DNA of 64,000 nucleotides, taken from Leclercia adecarboxylata (GTDB lineage: Bacteria > Pseudomonadota > Gammaproteobacteria > Enterobacterales > Enterobacteriaceae). Location: positions 1-64,000 of the forward strand of contig DERO01000004.1 in assembly GCA_002360945.1 (NCBI GenBank). The letters run 5' to 3'. Both the position numbers and the translations under genes were made by a program. Of the stretch, positions 46,342-54,765 are shown piece by piece (position 1 is the first letter of the stretch; every line of letters starts with the position of its first letter). The notes beneath the pieces were generated by a model. It did not search any database. It worked only from the letters and a program-made list of their open reading frames with translations, and was not told the DNA's origin.

Positions 46342-46962
46342 ATGACCACCCCGACTTTTGACACAATCGAAGCGCAGGCAAGCTACGGTATTGGTTTGCA
46401 GGTAGGACAGCAGCTGAGCGAATCAGGTCTGCAGGGTCTGTTACCGGAAGCGCTGGTGGCGGGTATCGCCGATGCACTGGAAGGTAAGCACCCGGCTGTA
46501 CCGGTAGATGTGGTTCACCGCGCGCTGCGCGAAATCCACGAACGTGCTGACTCCGTGCGTCGCGCACGTTTTGAAGAGATGGCCGCGGCAGGGGAGAAGT
46601 TCCTCGAAGAGAACCGTGAGCGTGAAGGCGTGAACAGCACCGAAACTGGCCTGCAGTTCCGCGTGATCAACCAGGGCGACGGCGCAATTCCGGCGCGTAC
46701 CGACCACGTTCGCGTGCACTACACCGGTAAACTGATCGACGGCACCGTGTTCGACAGCTCCGTTGCCCGTGGCGAACCGGCTGAATTCCCGGTAAACGGC
46801 GTGATCCCAGGCTGGATCGAAGCCCTGACCCTGATGCCGGTTGGCTCCAAATGGGAACTGACTATCCCTCAGAACCTGGCCTACGGCGAGCGCGGCGCTG
46901 GTGCGTCCATTCCGCCATTCAGCACCCTGGTCTTCGAAGTCGAGCTGCTGGAAATTCTGTAA
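46342..46962 (+). CDS. fklB: FKBP-type peptidyl-prolyl isomerase FklB (FKBP22)
   Basis: Prolyl isomerase, 206 aa. An N-terminal helical dimerisation domain precedes the FKBP domain with [18 protein letters not shown] and [27 protein letters not shown] family residues. The start [12 protein letters not shown] at 46342, after AAGGA, gives the E. coli length; the frame open from 46294 adds an unrelated leader. Confidence 0.95.
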   Translation: MTTPTFDTIEAQASYGIGLQVGQQLSESGLQGLLPEALVAGIADALEGKHPAVPVDVVHRALREIHERADSVRRARFEEMAAAGEKFLEENREREGVNSTETGLQFRVINQGDGAIPARTDHVRVHYTGKLIDGTVFDSSVARGEPAEFPVNGVIPGWIEALTLMPVGSKWELTIPQNLAYGERGAGASIPPFSTLVFEVELLEIL

Positions 46963-46975
46963 TTCCGCGCTCTTT

Positions 46976-46997
46976 CCTCTCCCCGACGGGGGAGGGG
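46976..46997 (+). other. GC-rich hairpin after fklB
   Basis: A 9-bp stem with one G-U pair (CCTCTCCCC / GGGGAGGGG around GACG) lies 13 nt after the stop. The tail is AAATC, not a U-tract, so it may be a 3' stabiliser or a weak terminator. Confidence 0.5.
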
Positions 46998-47269
46998 AAA
47001 TCAGTTAAAAAACCTATAGTTACGCGCTAATCAACAGATTATCTTGCAAATGATCCCATTAAGTGTATTTTTGTGAGCTGTTTTGCGTTGCTTAAGTGAT
47101 ATGACACTCACTTTCAACATATTGTTAACATAATATTTAAATCATAGTATTCATCCCGCCGATTCTTACCTAATATCGATGAGTCCTTAACCGGGGCCGT
47201 CGCTTTTCGACGTAATAAAGGGCCAGAAGAGCCTAAACAACACAGGTAGTCACAACAGGAAAACATCAC
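46998..47269 (+). promoter_or_regulatory. cycA upstream region with GcvB-type target motif
   Basis: This AT-rich gap contains no ORF. CACAACA at about 47252-47258, just ahead of the start codon, matches the CA-rich sequence that the small RNA GcvB targets; cycA is a known GcvB target in E. coli. A TTGTGAGC stretch near 47070 resembles half of a CRP site. Promoter boxes were not assigned with confidence. Confidence 0.45.
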
Positions 47270-48679
47270 ATGGTAGATCAGGTAAAAGTCGTTGCCGACG
47301 AAGAGGCACCGTCTGAACAGTCGCTACGGCGCAATCTCACAAACCGTCATATTCAGCTTATCGCCATCGGCGGTGCCATTGGTACCGGGCTGTTTATGGG
47401 GTCAGGCAAAACCATCAGTCTTGCCGGTCCGTCGATCATTTTTGTCTATATGATCATCGGCTTTATGCTCTTTTTCGTGATGCGTGCAATGGGTGAATTG
47501 CTGCTCTCGAACCTCGAATACAAATCCTTCAGCGACTTTGCCTCCGACCTTCTCGGGCCGTGGGCGGGTTACTTTACCGGCTGGACCTACTGGTTCTGCT
47601 GGGTGGTCACCGGGATGGCTGACGTCGTCGCCATTACGGCCTATGCGCAGTTCTGGTTCCCCGGACTGTCGGACTGGGTTGCCTCGCTGGCGGTGATTGT
47701 CCTGCTGCTGAGCCTTAACCTCGCCACCGTAAAAATGTTCGGTGAGATGGAGTTCTGGTTCGCGATGATCAAAATCGTCGCCATTGTTGGCCTGATTGTG
47801 GTCGGCCTGGTGATGGTCATGACCCACTTCACCTCCCCGAGCGGCGTTGAAGCCTCGTTCTCCCATCTGTGGAATGACGGTGGCTGGTTCCCGAAAGGGC
47901 TGAGCGGGTTCTTTGCCGGCTTCCAGATCGCGGTCTTCGCCTTCGTGGGGATTGAGCTGGTGGGTACCACTGCCGCTGAAACCAAAGATCCGGAGAAGTC
48001 TCTGCCGCGGGCGATTAACTCGATTCCCGTGCGTATCATCATGTTCTACGTCTTCGCGCTGATCGTGATTATGTCGGTCACGCCGTGGAGCTCCGTCGTT
48101 CCAACCAAGAGCCCGTTCGTGGAGCTGTTTGTGCTGGTGGGCCTGCCGGCTGCGGCGAGCCTGATTAACTTCGTGGTGCTGACCTCTGCGGCCTCGTCGG
48201 CCAACAGCGGCGTCTTCTCCACCAGCCGTATGCTGTTCGGTCTGGCGCAGGAAGGCGTGGCGCCGAGCGCGTTCGCCAAGCTGTCAAAGCGTGCGGTACC
48301 GGCGAAAGGGCTGACCTTCTCCTGTATCTGCCTGCTGGGCGGCGTGGTGATGCTCTACGTGAACCCAAGCGTGATTGGCGCGTTCACCATGATCACCACA
48401 GTGTCAGCGATCCTGTTTATGTTCGTCTGGACCATCATCCTGTGCTCGTACCTGGTGTACCGCAAACAGCGTCCGCACCTGCATGAAAAATCCATCTACA
48501 AGATGCCGCTGGGCAAGCTGATGTGCTGGGTTTGCATGGCGTTCTTCGTGTTTGTGCTGGTACTGCTGACGCTGGAAGAGGATACCCGTCAGGCGCTGAT
48601 CGTCACGCCGCTGTGGTTTATCGCTCTGGGGCTGGGCTGGCTGTTTATCGGTAAGAAAAGAATGGCAGGCGTGCGTTAA
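47270..48679 (+). CDS. cycA: D-serine/D-alanine/glycine:H+ symporter
   Basis: Inner-membrane amino acid/polyamine (APC) permease importing glycine, D-serine, D-alanine and D-cycloserine. The 469-aa protein has about 12 helices and closely follows E. coli CycA, including IAIGGAIGTGLFMGSGK in helix 1. It stands alone and is followed by a BIME. Confidence 0.96.
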   Translation: MVDQVKVVADEEAPSEQSLRRNLTNRHIQLIAIGGAIGTGLFMGSGKTISLAGPSIIFVYMIIGFMLFFVMRAMGELLLSNLEYKSFSDFASDLLGPWAGYFTGWTYWFCWVVTGMADVVAITAYAQFWFPGLSDWVASLAVIVLLLSLNLATVKMFGEMEFWFAMIKIVAIVGLIVVGLVMVMTHFTSPSGVEASFSHLWNDGGWFPKGLSGFFAGFQIAVFAFVGIELVGTTAAETKDPEKSLPRAINSIPVRIIMFYVFALIVIMSVTPWSSVVPTKSPFVELFVLVGLPAAASLINFVVLTSAASSANSGVFSTSRMLFGLAQEGVAPSAFAKLSKRAVPAKGLTFSCICLLGGVVMLYVNPSVIGAFTMITTVSAILFMFVWTIILCSYLVYRKQRPHLHEKSIYKMPLGKLMCWVCMAFFVFVLVLLTLEEDTRQALIVTPLWFIALGLGWLFIGKKRMAGVR

Positions 48680-48686
48680 GTCTGTT

Positions 48687-48762
48687 GCCGGGTGGCGCTA
48701 GCGCTTACCCGGCCTACGTTCGAGGTCGTTGTAGGCCCGGTAAGGCGAAGCCGCCACCGGGC
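48687..48762. repeat. REP/BIME pair after cycA
   Basis: Two inverted REP palindromes (GCCGGGTGGCGCT...ACCCGGCCTAC and GTAGGCCCGGTAAGGCG...CCACCGGGC), the second followed by seven T, lie between convergent cycA and ytfE. They may also end cycA transcription. Confidence 0.85.
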
Positions 48763-48767
48763 TTTTT

Positions 48768-49430
48768 TTATTCCCCGGCCAGCGCCCGCGGGAACAGCAC
48801 GTTATTTTCGAGGCTGATGTGTTCCATCAGGTCGTCGATCATCTCGTTAATCCCGTTATACATTGCGCGCCAGGTGGTGCAGGCATCCGCAGGCGGGGTG
48901 ACGTTATTGGTGATGTGCTTGATCACTTCCACCAGTTCACCCGCGTCATCATGCTCGCTTTCCATCACGCTGATCGGCCCCATCGCCTGGCTACCCATCC
49001 CCTGTTTGATCATCGGGAACAGGATCTGCTCCTCTTTCATCATGTGGCTGGACAGCTCTTCGTGCAGCATGGTCAGGTTCTTCGCCAGGCCGCGCGGGAC
49101 AGAGGCTTTTTCCGCATGAACGCGCTCAACCTTGGTCGCCTGCAGGATCAGTTCCGGCAGTTGTTCGCGGTGGCGATCGTGGTAACGGACGATGATGTGA
49201 TTGATGATTTCGCCCAGCGCCACGCTGCGCCAGTCTTTTTCCAGCGGCTGCTCAGCCAGTTTCGCCAGTTCTGCTTCAATGAGGTCCAGATCCAGTTCCT
49301 TACGCGATGCCGCACGCGCCAGGGTCTGCTTACCGCCGCAGCAGTAATCCATATCGTATTTACGAAACAGCGCAGAAGCGCGTGGGATGGAGAGCGCCAG
49401 CTCGCCTAAAGGTTGGTCGCGGAAGGCCAT
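48768..49430 (-). CDS. ytfE: Di-iron iron-sulfur cluster repair protein YtfE
   Basis: Hemerythrin-fold di-iron (RIC) protein that repairs iron-sulfur clusters damaged by NO and peroxide, 220 aa. The N-terminal ScdA domain carries Cys30-Cys31 in DYCCGGK. The C-terminal bundle provides metal ligands in [22 protein letters not shown] and [12 protein letters not shown]. The start [11 protein letters not shown] at 49430 gives the E. coli length; the frame extends further upstream through the operator and is rejected. A perfect NsrR operator is 26 nt upstream. Confidence 0.96.
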   Translation of the reverse strand: MAFRDQPLGELALSIPRASALFRKYDMDYCCGGKQTLARAASRKELDLDLIEAELAKLAEQPLEKDWRSVALGEIINHIIVRYHDRHREQLPELILQATKVERVHAEKASVPRGLAKNLTMLHEELSSHMMKEEQILFPMIKQGMGSQAMGPISVMESEHDDAGELVEVIKHITNNVTPPADACTTWRAMYNGINEMIDDLMEHISLENNVLFPRALAGE

Positions 49431-49455
49431 GGTCGTTACCTCATCGTTATTTGAT

Positions 49456-49478
49456 AAGATGCATTTTAAATGCATCTT
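49456..49478. promoter_or_regulatory. NsrR operator upstream of ytfE
   Basis: AAGATGCATTT-T-AAATGCATCTT is a perfect 11-1-11 palindrome matching the enterobacterial NsrR consensus. It lies 26 nt before the ytfE start, so NsrR (13897-14322) should repress ytfE until NO is present. Confidence 0.92.
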
Positions 49479-49608
49479 TAAGTCGGGGATATAACCCTTT
49501 AGGAGCAGAGAGCAAAAAGGCGGGGGATTCACAAAACTTTCTTAAGTTTTAACTTGCTGAATGGATTTGATTATTTCCAAAAAACAGGGTGGTTAGACCA
49601 CGAAACGT

Positions 49609-49635
49609 TAAATAACACGCCTGCTTTGCCGATAT
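49609..49635 (+). promoter_or_regulatory. Sigma-28 (FliA) promoter for the Tsr-like receptor
   Basis: TAAATAAC at 49609, an 11-nt spacer, then GCCGATAT closely match the class 3 flagellar consensus TAAAGTTT-N11-GCCGATAA. It lies 38 nt before the start codon. Confidence 0.85.
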
Positions 49636-49672
49636 GTCCTCCACAGACAATGTCCTGCACATAAGGTTAAGA

Positions 49673-51322
49673 ATGTTTAAACGGATTAAAGTAATCACCC
49701 TGTTAGTCTCGGTACTGCTGGTGCTCGGGCTGATGCAAATCATCGCCGCGACGGTTTTTATCAATGCCCTGAACAACGATAAGGACAATTTCACCGTCTC
49801 CCAGCTGTCCAGCCAGAACGTGGCAGAGTTTACCGATGCGTGGATCAGCCTGAACCAGGCGCGCGTAACCCTTAACCGCGGCATGCTCCGTCTGCAAAGC
49901 AGCACGGCGACTGCGATCAACGGCACGCAGCTGGGTGAGCTGGTAACGGAAGGGAAAAACAGGCTGGCCGAAGCGCAGGGACACTACGACAAATATTATG
50001 CCCTGCCAGAAACCCCTGGCCTGGATGAGAAGCTGGCGGATCGGCTGGAAGAGCAGTACCGCGCTTATCACACCACGCTAACGAACATGAACGCGCTGCT
50101 GGCCGAGGGCAAGCTGGACGATATGTTCAAGCAGAATGCCGAGAAGAAGCAGGTCGCGATGCAGGCGGTGTACCGCGAATGGCGTGAAGCACAGGCGAAG
50201 CTGACCAGCGCGGGCATTACCGATAACGAGAACGACTACCAGCGTATCCTGTGGATCCTCTCGGCCATTATGGTGATTGTGGTGGCGGTGATTGTCGCCA
50301 GCTGGATCGCCATGCGCAACGTGCTGCTGAAGCCGCTGCATGAGGTGATTGCGCATATTCGCGCCATTGCCGCAGGCGATCTGACGCAGCCGATCGATGC
50401 CCAGGGCCAGAATGAAATGGCGCTGCTGGCGCATAACGTGCACGAGATGCAAAAGGCGCTGGCCAACACCGTGGGCGTGGTCCGCGATGGGGCGGATACC
50501 ATTTTCACCGGTGCCGGTGAAATCTCCGCAGGCAGTAACGACCTCTCTTCCCGTACCGAGCAGCAGGCGGCTTCCCTGGAAGAGACCGCAGCCAGCATGG
50601 AGCAGTTAACCGCCACCGTGAAGCAGAACGCTGATAACGCCCGTCAGGCGTCACGCCTGGCGCTGGACGCTTCTTCTACGGCGAAGAAAGGCGGCAACGT
50701 GGTTGAAGGCGTGGTACGTACCATGGATGAGATTGCCACCAGCTCCAGCAAGATTGCCCAGATCACCAACGTGATTGACGGCATTGCCTTCCAGACCAAC
50801 ATTCTGGCGCTGAACGCGGCGGTAGAAGCGGCGCGTGCCGGTGAACAGGGCCGCGGATTTGCGGTGGTGGCAGGGGAAGTGCGTACGCTGGCCCAGCGCA
50901 GCGCCCAGGCCGCGAAAGAGATTAAAGGCCTGATTGACGACTCTGGCGCACGCGTCAGTGCGGGTTCCGCGCTGGTGAATGAAGCCGGGGCGACGATGGC
51001 GGAAATCGTCAGCGCCGTTACCCGCGTGACTGACATCATGGGCGAAATCGCTTCCGCCTCGGACGAGCAGAGCCGTGGTATTGACCAGGTGGGCCAGGCG
51101 GTGGCCGAGATGGATCGTGTGACCCAGCAGAACGCCTCGCTGGTTGAGGAGTCTGCGGCAGCGGCGGCGGCGCTGGAAGAGCAGGCGGCGCGCCTGAACG
51201 AGGCGGTGGCGGTGTTTAAGATCGTTCACGGCCAGGCAGCCAAAGCGGCACCGGTGAAAACCTATACCGCAAAAGCGAAACCGGTGCTGGCGACGACGGA
51301 CGCTAACTGGGAAACCTTCTAA
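49673..51322 (+). CDS. Tsr/Tar-type methyl-accepting chemotaxis protein
   Basis: High-abundance-type chemoreceptor, 549 aa. TM1 is about 8-30; a four-helix periplasmic sensor follows; TM2 is about 192-212, then HAMP, the signalling hairpin [20 protein letters not shown] and the C-terminal pentapeptide NWETF that tethers CheR and CheB. In the sensor, Arg64, Asn68, Arg69 and Arg73 fall at the same numbers as the amino-acid-binding residues of E. coli Tsr, so an amino acid ligand is likely. The start follows TAAGG. The gene sits beside ytfE and cycA, where E. coli has no receptor. Confidence 0.9.
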   Translation: MFKRIKVITLLVSVLLVLGLMQIIAATVFINALNNDKDNFTVSQLSSQNVAEFTDAWISLNQARVTLNRGMLRLQSSTATAINGTQLGELVTEGKNRLAEAQGHYDKYYALPETPGLDEKLADRLEEQYRAYHTTLTNMNALLAEGKLDDMFKQNAEKKQVAMQAVYREWREAQAKLTSAGITDNENDYQRILWILSAIMVIVVAVIVASWIAMRNVLLKPLHEVIAHIRAIAAGDLTQPIDAQGQNEMALLAHNVHEMQKALANTVGVVRDGADTIFTGAGEISAGSNDLSSRTEQQAASLEETAASMEQLTATVKQNADNARQASRLALDASSTAKKGGNVVEGVVRTMDEIATSSSKIAQITNVIDGIAFQTNILALNAAVEAARAGEQGRGFAVVAGEVRTLAQRSAQAAKEIKGLIDDSGARVSAGSALVNEAGATMAEIVSAVTRVTDIMGEIASASDEQSRGIDQVGQAVAEMDRVTQQNASLVEESAAAAAALEEQAARLNEAVAVFKIVHGQAAKAAPVKTYTAKAKPVLATTDANWETF

Positions 51323-51327
51323 AACCT

Positions 51328-51433
51328 GCCGGGTGGCGCTAACGCTTACCCGGCCTACGAAACCTGCCGGGTGGCGGCTTCGCCTTACCCGGCCTACAAA
51401 ACCGTAGGCCCGGCAAGCGTAGCGCCGCCGGGC
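51328..51433. repeat. Triple REP cluster (BIME)
   Basis: Three REP palindromes at about 51328-51358, 51365-51397 and 51404-51433 separate the chemoreceptor from the convergent DMT transporter. The first two share orientation, the third is inverted. Confidence 0.85.
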
Positions 51434-51438
51434 AATAC

Positions 51439-52416
51439 CTACAGCTCCGAAGCCGGGACAACCAGCGGTTTTTCCGGCTTCGCGCTCACCGCAATCACCA
51501 CCCCCACCACCAGCAACACAATCCCCGTGCCGGTTAACAGCGGCGGCAGGCTCTGGCGCATCAGGAAGGTATACAGCAGCCCGGCCAGGGTTTCGAAAAC
51601 GATCAGCGGCCCTAAGACTACCGTCGGTAATTTCTGACTGGCGACGTTCCAGCACAGGGCACCCACCCACGAGCAGCAGATAGCAATCGCCACCATCAGC
51701 CCGAGGAAGACCCAGGGGCGCGGTCCCAGCGGCAGGGCGAAGTCCGGCTGCTGCACGTTCAGCCAGGCACAGGCGGCCAGATAGCCCAGCAGCGACACTG
51801 GCAGCGTCACCAGCGCCTGGGCGGTGGCCCACATCATCGGATGTTTGTCCGGATTTTCCCGCAGCCAGCGGGCATTACGCAGGGCATACCACGCCCAGCA
51901 GATCACCGATACCGACGCCAGCAGGATCCCCGAGACATAGCGCCAGCCGCTGCCCCCGGCCACGCCGTGGCGTAGTTCGGCAATGTTGACGCAGGCCAGC
52001 CCCAGCGCAATCGCCACCAGGCCGGGCACCATCTTCGACCACGCCAGTTTGCCGTCGCGCTGGCTGTAGAGCAGATTGGCGAATACCGGGATCACCACCG
52101 GCAGCGTGCCGATGATCATCGTCGAGACGGGGGCCCCGGTACGCTGAATGGCGCTGGCGAGGCAAACGTAATAGATGAGGTTGCCCATCATGGTCAGCGC
52201 CAGCGCGGTCAGCCAGTCCTGTCGTTTCAGCTGGCGTAACCGCCCCCGGCCGAGCCAGGCGATCGGCAGGGCGATCAGCCCCAGCGCCAGATAGCGCCCC
52301 ATCGACTGCAACGCCGCCGGGTACTCCGGCACGATCAACGGGCCGACAAAAATCAGACCCCACATTAACCCTGCAAGCAGGGCATACAACACGCCGCTAA
52401 CCATTTTTGTATCCAT
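51439..52416 (-). CDS. DMT-superfamily transporter
   Basis: EamA-type membrane protein of 325 aa with about ten helices (GLMWGLIFVGPLIVPEYP; QRTGAPVSTMIIGTLPVVIPVF). The substrate is unknown. It lies 63 nt downstream of an AraC-type regulator on the same strand, which is likely co-transcribed or controls it. Another start at codon 5 is possible because the upstream ribosome site is weak. I do not know an E. coli equivalent at this position. Confidence 0.8.
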   Translation of the reverse strand: MDTKMVSGVLYALLAGLMWGLIFVGPLIVPEYPAALQSMGRYLALGLIALPIAWLGRGRLRQLKRQDWLTALALTMMGNLIYYVCLASAIQRTGAPVSTMIIGTLPVVIPVFANLLYSQRDGKLAWSKMVPGLVAIALGLACVNIAELRHGVAGGSGWRYVSGILLASVSVICWAWYALRNARWLRENPDKHPMMWATAQALVTLPVSLLGYLAACAWLNVQQPDFALPLGPRPWVFLGLMVAIAICCSWVGALCWNVASQKLPTVVLGPLIVFETLAGLLYTFLMRQSLPPLLTGTGIVLLVVGVVIAVSAKPEKPLVVPASEL

Positions 52417-52479
52417 TTTCGCTGAACCTGCAGGCAGTGTAGAAAGGCAAAAGGGGGGCGTATTGTATGAGATTGCGCA

Positions 52480-53304
52480 TTAGCGCTTCGCGACCTGTTT
52501 CTGGTAGCGCACGGGAGTGATGCCGTACCGACGGGTAAACGCCCGGGTCAGGTGCGACTGATCGGTCAGGCCCGTCGCGGCAGCCACCTCCGCCGCCGGC
52601 AGCCCCTGAGTGAGAAAGGCTTTGGCGCGCCACAGGCGGATCGCCATCAGCATCTGGTGGGGCGTGACGTGAAAGTGGGCCTTGAACTGGCGCTGAAAAT
52701 GGTAAGGGCTAAGGGACACCACCTGCGCCAGCTCGTCGAGGGTCAGGGAGTGCATATAGTTGTCATGCAGATAGTCGCGCACGCGCTCGAAGCGGTGCGC
52801 CCCTTCGTGCTGCACCGGGGCATGGCGCGCCAGCGGCTTGAAGGTATCAATCAGATCGAGCAGCAGGCCTTTTTGCGCCAGCGGATCGTCGGTGTGCCAC
52901 AGGCCGTAGATCAGCTGACAGATCTGCTGCGAACGTCGCGGATCGTGGCGGGTAACATCGCTGAACCACCAGTGGCGGACACCCGTCACCTCTTCCAGCA
53001 GATCCGGCTCGAGGTAGATCATCCGGTAGCGCCAGCCATCGGCGGTGTCGGCCTCGCCGGTATGCAGCTCGTCGGGATTCATGGTGACCACGGAATGGAC
53101 GGGGGCGACGTACTGCGTCCCGCGATAGCGAAAGCGTTCGGCACCGGCTTCAATAGCACCGATCCCGAAGGCTTCGTGCGTATGCGGCTCAAAGGCGTAG
53201 CGTGAGATATGGGCGTGATACAACTCCACGCCCGGCACCTGCGCCAGATGACGAAAGCGCGCGCTGTCTCTCTCATCGAAGAACTGTTCGGGTACGCCTT
53301 GCAC
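52480..53304 (-). CDS. AraC-family transcriptional regulator (GTG start)
   Basis: Activator-type regulator, 274 aa. The N-terminal cupin-like AraC_binding domain (HAHISRYAFEPHTHEAFGIGAI) is followed by two helix-turn-helices (LTLDELAQVVSLSPYHFQRQFK and AAEVAAATGLTDQSHLTRAFTR, each over 20 residues in full but shown in part). The GTG start is supported by GAGGAGG 6 nt upstream. The closest role is probably control of the adjacent DMT transporter. The effector is unknown. Confidence 0.84.
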   Translation of the reverse strand: MQGVPEQFFDERDSARFRHLAQVPGVELYHAHISRYAFEPHTHEAFGIGAIEAGAERFRYRGTQYVAPVHSVVTMNPDELHTGEADTADGWRYRMIYLEPDLLEEVTGVRHWWFSDVTRHDPRRSQQICQLIYGLWHTDDPLAQKGLLLDLIDTFKPLARHAPVQHEGAHRFERVRDYLHDNYMHSLTLDELAQVVSLSPYHFQRQFKAHFHVTPHQMLMAIRLWRAKAFLTQGLPAAEVAAATGLTDQSHLTRAFTRRYGITPVRYQKQVAKR

Positions 53305-53384
53305 GGTGAGCCTCCTCGCGGGTCAGATTTCATTATCAGAGATGACCCGCAGGGATGCCACCATAATTAACCCGCTTTTAACAA

Positions 53385-54233
53385 TTACAGGATGCCTTTC
53401 ACGCTCTCGGCCAGGCTGGTGGTCGGGCGACCCAGCAGCGCGCTCAGGGTGCGGCTGTCATCAAATAGACCGCCCTTCGAAGCACCGACGTCGGAGTCGG
53501 CCAGCATATCGGCCAGGCCCGCCGGTAAGCCCACGCCCTTCAGCGCGGCGGCAAAATCGGCTTCGCTCAGGTTCTGGTAGGCCACGTTTTTGCCGCTCTG
53601 GCGGCTCAGTTCGGCAGCCAGCTCGCTTAACGTATACGCCTCATCGCCCGCCAGCTCATAAACTTTCCCGGCATGACCCTCTTCGCTGATAACGCGGGCG
53701 GCGGCGGCGGCATAGTCGGCGCGGGTCGCAGAAGCGATTTTGCCTTCACCCGCAGAGCCGATGAACACCCCGTGTTCCAGAGCCGGTGGGGCGCTGGCGA
53801 GGTAGTTTTCGGTATACCAGCCGTTACGCAGCAGGGCGTAAGGGATGCCGGATTCGGCCAGCGCTTTTTCGGTGGCCACGTGCTCCACGTGCAGGCCCAG
53901 CGGTGAGGTGTCGGCATGCAGCAGGCTGGTGTAGGCGATAAATTTCACGCCCGCCGCTTTCGCCGCGTTAATCACGTTCTGATGCTGCGGGGCGCGCTGG
54001 CCCACTTCGCTGGAGGAGATCAGCAGCAGTTTATCCACGCCTGCGAGCGCGGCGGTGAAGGCGGCCTGGTCGGTGTAATCGGCCTGACGGACGGTCACGC
54101 CCTGCTGGCTCAGCGCGTCGGCCTTCGCCGGGTTACGCACAATGGCGACCAGCTGGCTGGCCGGAACGGTTTTCAGGAGCTGTTCAATAACGAGTTGGCC
54201 AAGCTGGCCGGTAGCGCCGGTAATTGCGATCAT
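53385..54233 (-). CDS. qorB: NAD(P)H:quinone oxidoreductase 2 (NmrA-like)
   Basis: Atypical short-chain dehydrogenase (NmrA-like) that reduces quinones with NADPH, 282 aa. The Rossmann motif ITGATGQLGQ opens the protein, followed by LISSSEVGQR and the substrate region LRNGWYTENYL. The start at 54233 follows AAGGA; earlier in-frame starts lack a site. It diverges from ytfH, as in E. coli, where the redox-sensing HxlR neighbour is thought to regulate it. Confidence 0.94.
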   Translation of the reverse strand: MIAITGATGQLGQLVIEQLLKTVPASQLVAIVRNPAKADALSQQGVTVRQADYTDQAAFTAALAGVDKLLLISSSEVGQRAPQHQNVINAAKAAGVKFIAYTSLLHADTSPLGLHVEHVATEKALAESGIPYALLRNGWYTENYLASAPPALEHGVFIGSAGEGKIASATRADYAAAAARVISEEGHAGKVYELAGDEAYTLSELAAELSRQSGKNVAYQNLSEADFAAALKGVGLPAGLADMLADSDVGASKGGLFDDSRTLSALLGRPTTSLAESVKGIL

Positions 54234-54282
54234 GATGAATATCCTTCGTCTCATGTGAATGTTGTGGCACACTATCACTCAA

Positions 54283-54299
54283 ACTAACTTTTAGTAAGT
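54283..54299. promoter_or_regulatory. Candidate YtfH operator between qorB and ytfH
   Basis: ACTAACT-TTT-AGTAAGT is an inverted repeat with one mismatch per arm comparison, lying in the 89-nt divergent gap. HxlR-family repressors often bind such AT-rich palindromes with ACT/AGT ends. Assignment is inference. Confidence 0.45.
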
Positions 54300-54322
54300 A
54301 CGTACAAAAAGGTAAGTATCAA

Positions 54323-54703
54323 ATGACGAATCCAACCCTCAGCGAGCAGCTGCGCGACGGCAATCTCTTTGCCGAGCAGTGCCCTTCCCGGGATGTGCTC
54401 AAGCATGTGACCAGCCGCTGGGGCGTGCTGATTCTGGTGGCGCTGCGTCAGGGGACGCATCGCTTTAGCGATCTGCGGCGCAAGATGGGCGGGGTGAGCG
54501 AGAAGATGCTGGCCCAGTCGCTGCAGGCGCTGGAGCAGGATGGCTTTATCAATCGCGTGTCGTATCCGGTGGTGCCGCCGCACGTAGAGTACAGCCTGAC
54601 CCCGCTGGGGGAAGAGGTGAGTGAGAAGGTGGCGGCGCTGGCCGACTGGATCGAGCTGAATTTACCGCAGGTGATGAGTAATCGGGATGAGCGCGCGGCG
54701 TGA
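54323..54703 (+). CDS. ytfH: HxlR-family transcriptional regulator YtfH
   Basis: MarR-like winged-helix regulator of the HxlR family, 126 aa. The single conserved Cys in FAEQCPSRDVLKHVTSRWGV is the usual redox-sensing position. The wing region GVSEKMLAQSLQALEQDGF is clear. Length equals E. coli YtfH. It probably represses the divergent qorB and itself. Confidence 0.93.
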   Translation: MTNPTLSEQLRDGNLFAEQCPSRDVLKHVTSRWGVLILVALRQGTHRFSDLRRKMGGVSEKMLAQSLQALEQDGFINRVSYPVVPPHVEYSLTPLGEEVSEKVAALADWIELNLPQVMSNRDERAA

Positions 54704-54716
54704 TGCCCTCACCCTG

Positions 54717-54739
54717 ACCCTCTCCCACAGGGAGAGGGT
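54717..54739. terminator. Hairpin between convergent ytfH and cpdB
   Basis: A perfect 10-bp stem, ACCCTCTCCC / GGGAGAGGGT with loop ACA, sits between two gene ends. The flanking CCCTCACCCTGACCCTCTCCC-type sequence is a short dispersed repeat common in enterobacteria (shown here in under 21 bases on each side). No U-tract on either strand. Confidence 0.6.
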
Positions 54740-54765
54740 ACAAACCCTACAAACCGCACTTGCTG

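Noticed and set aside
54705..54740. CRISPR-like repeat after ytfH
   Set aside because: There is a single palindrome and no repeat-spacer periodicity; it is a common dispersed hairpin. No CRISPR array was seen anywhere in the window.
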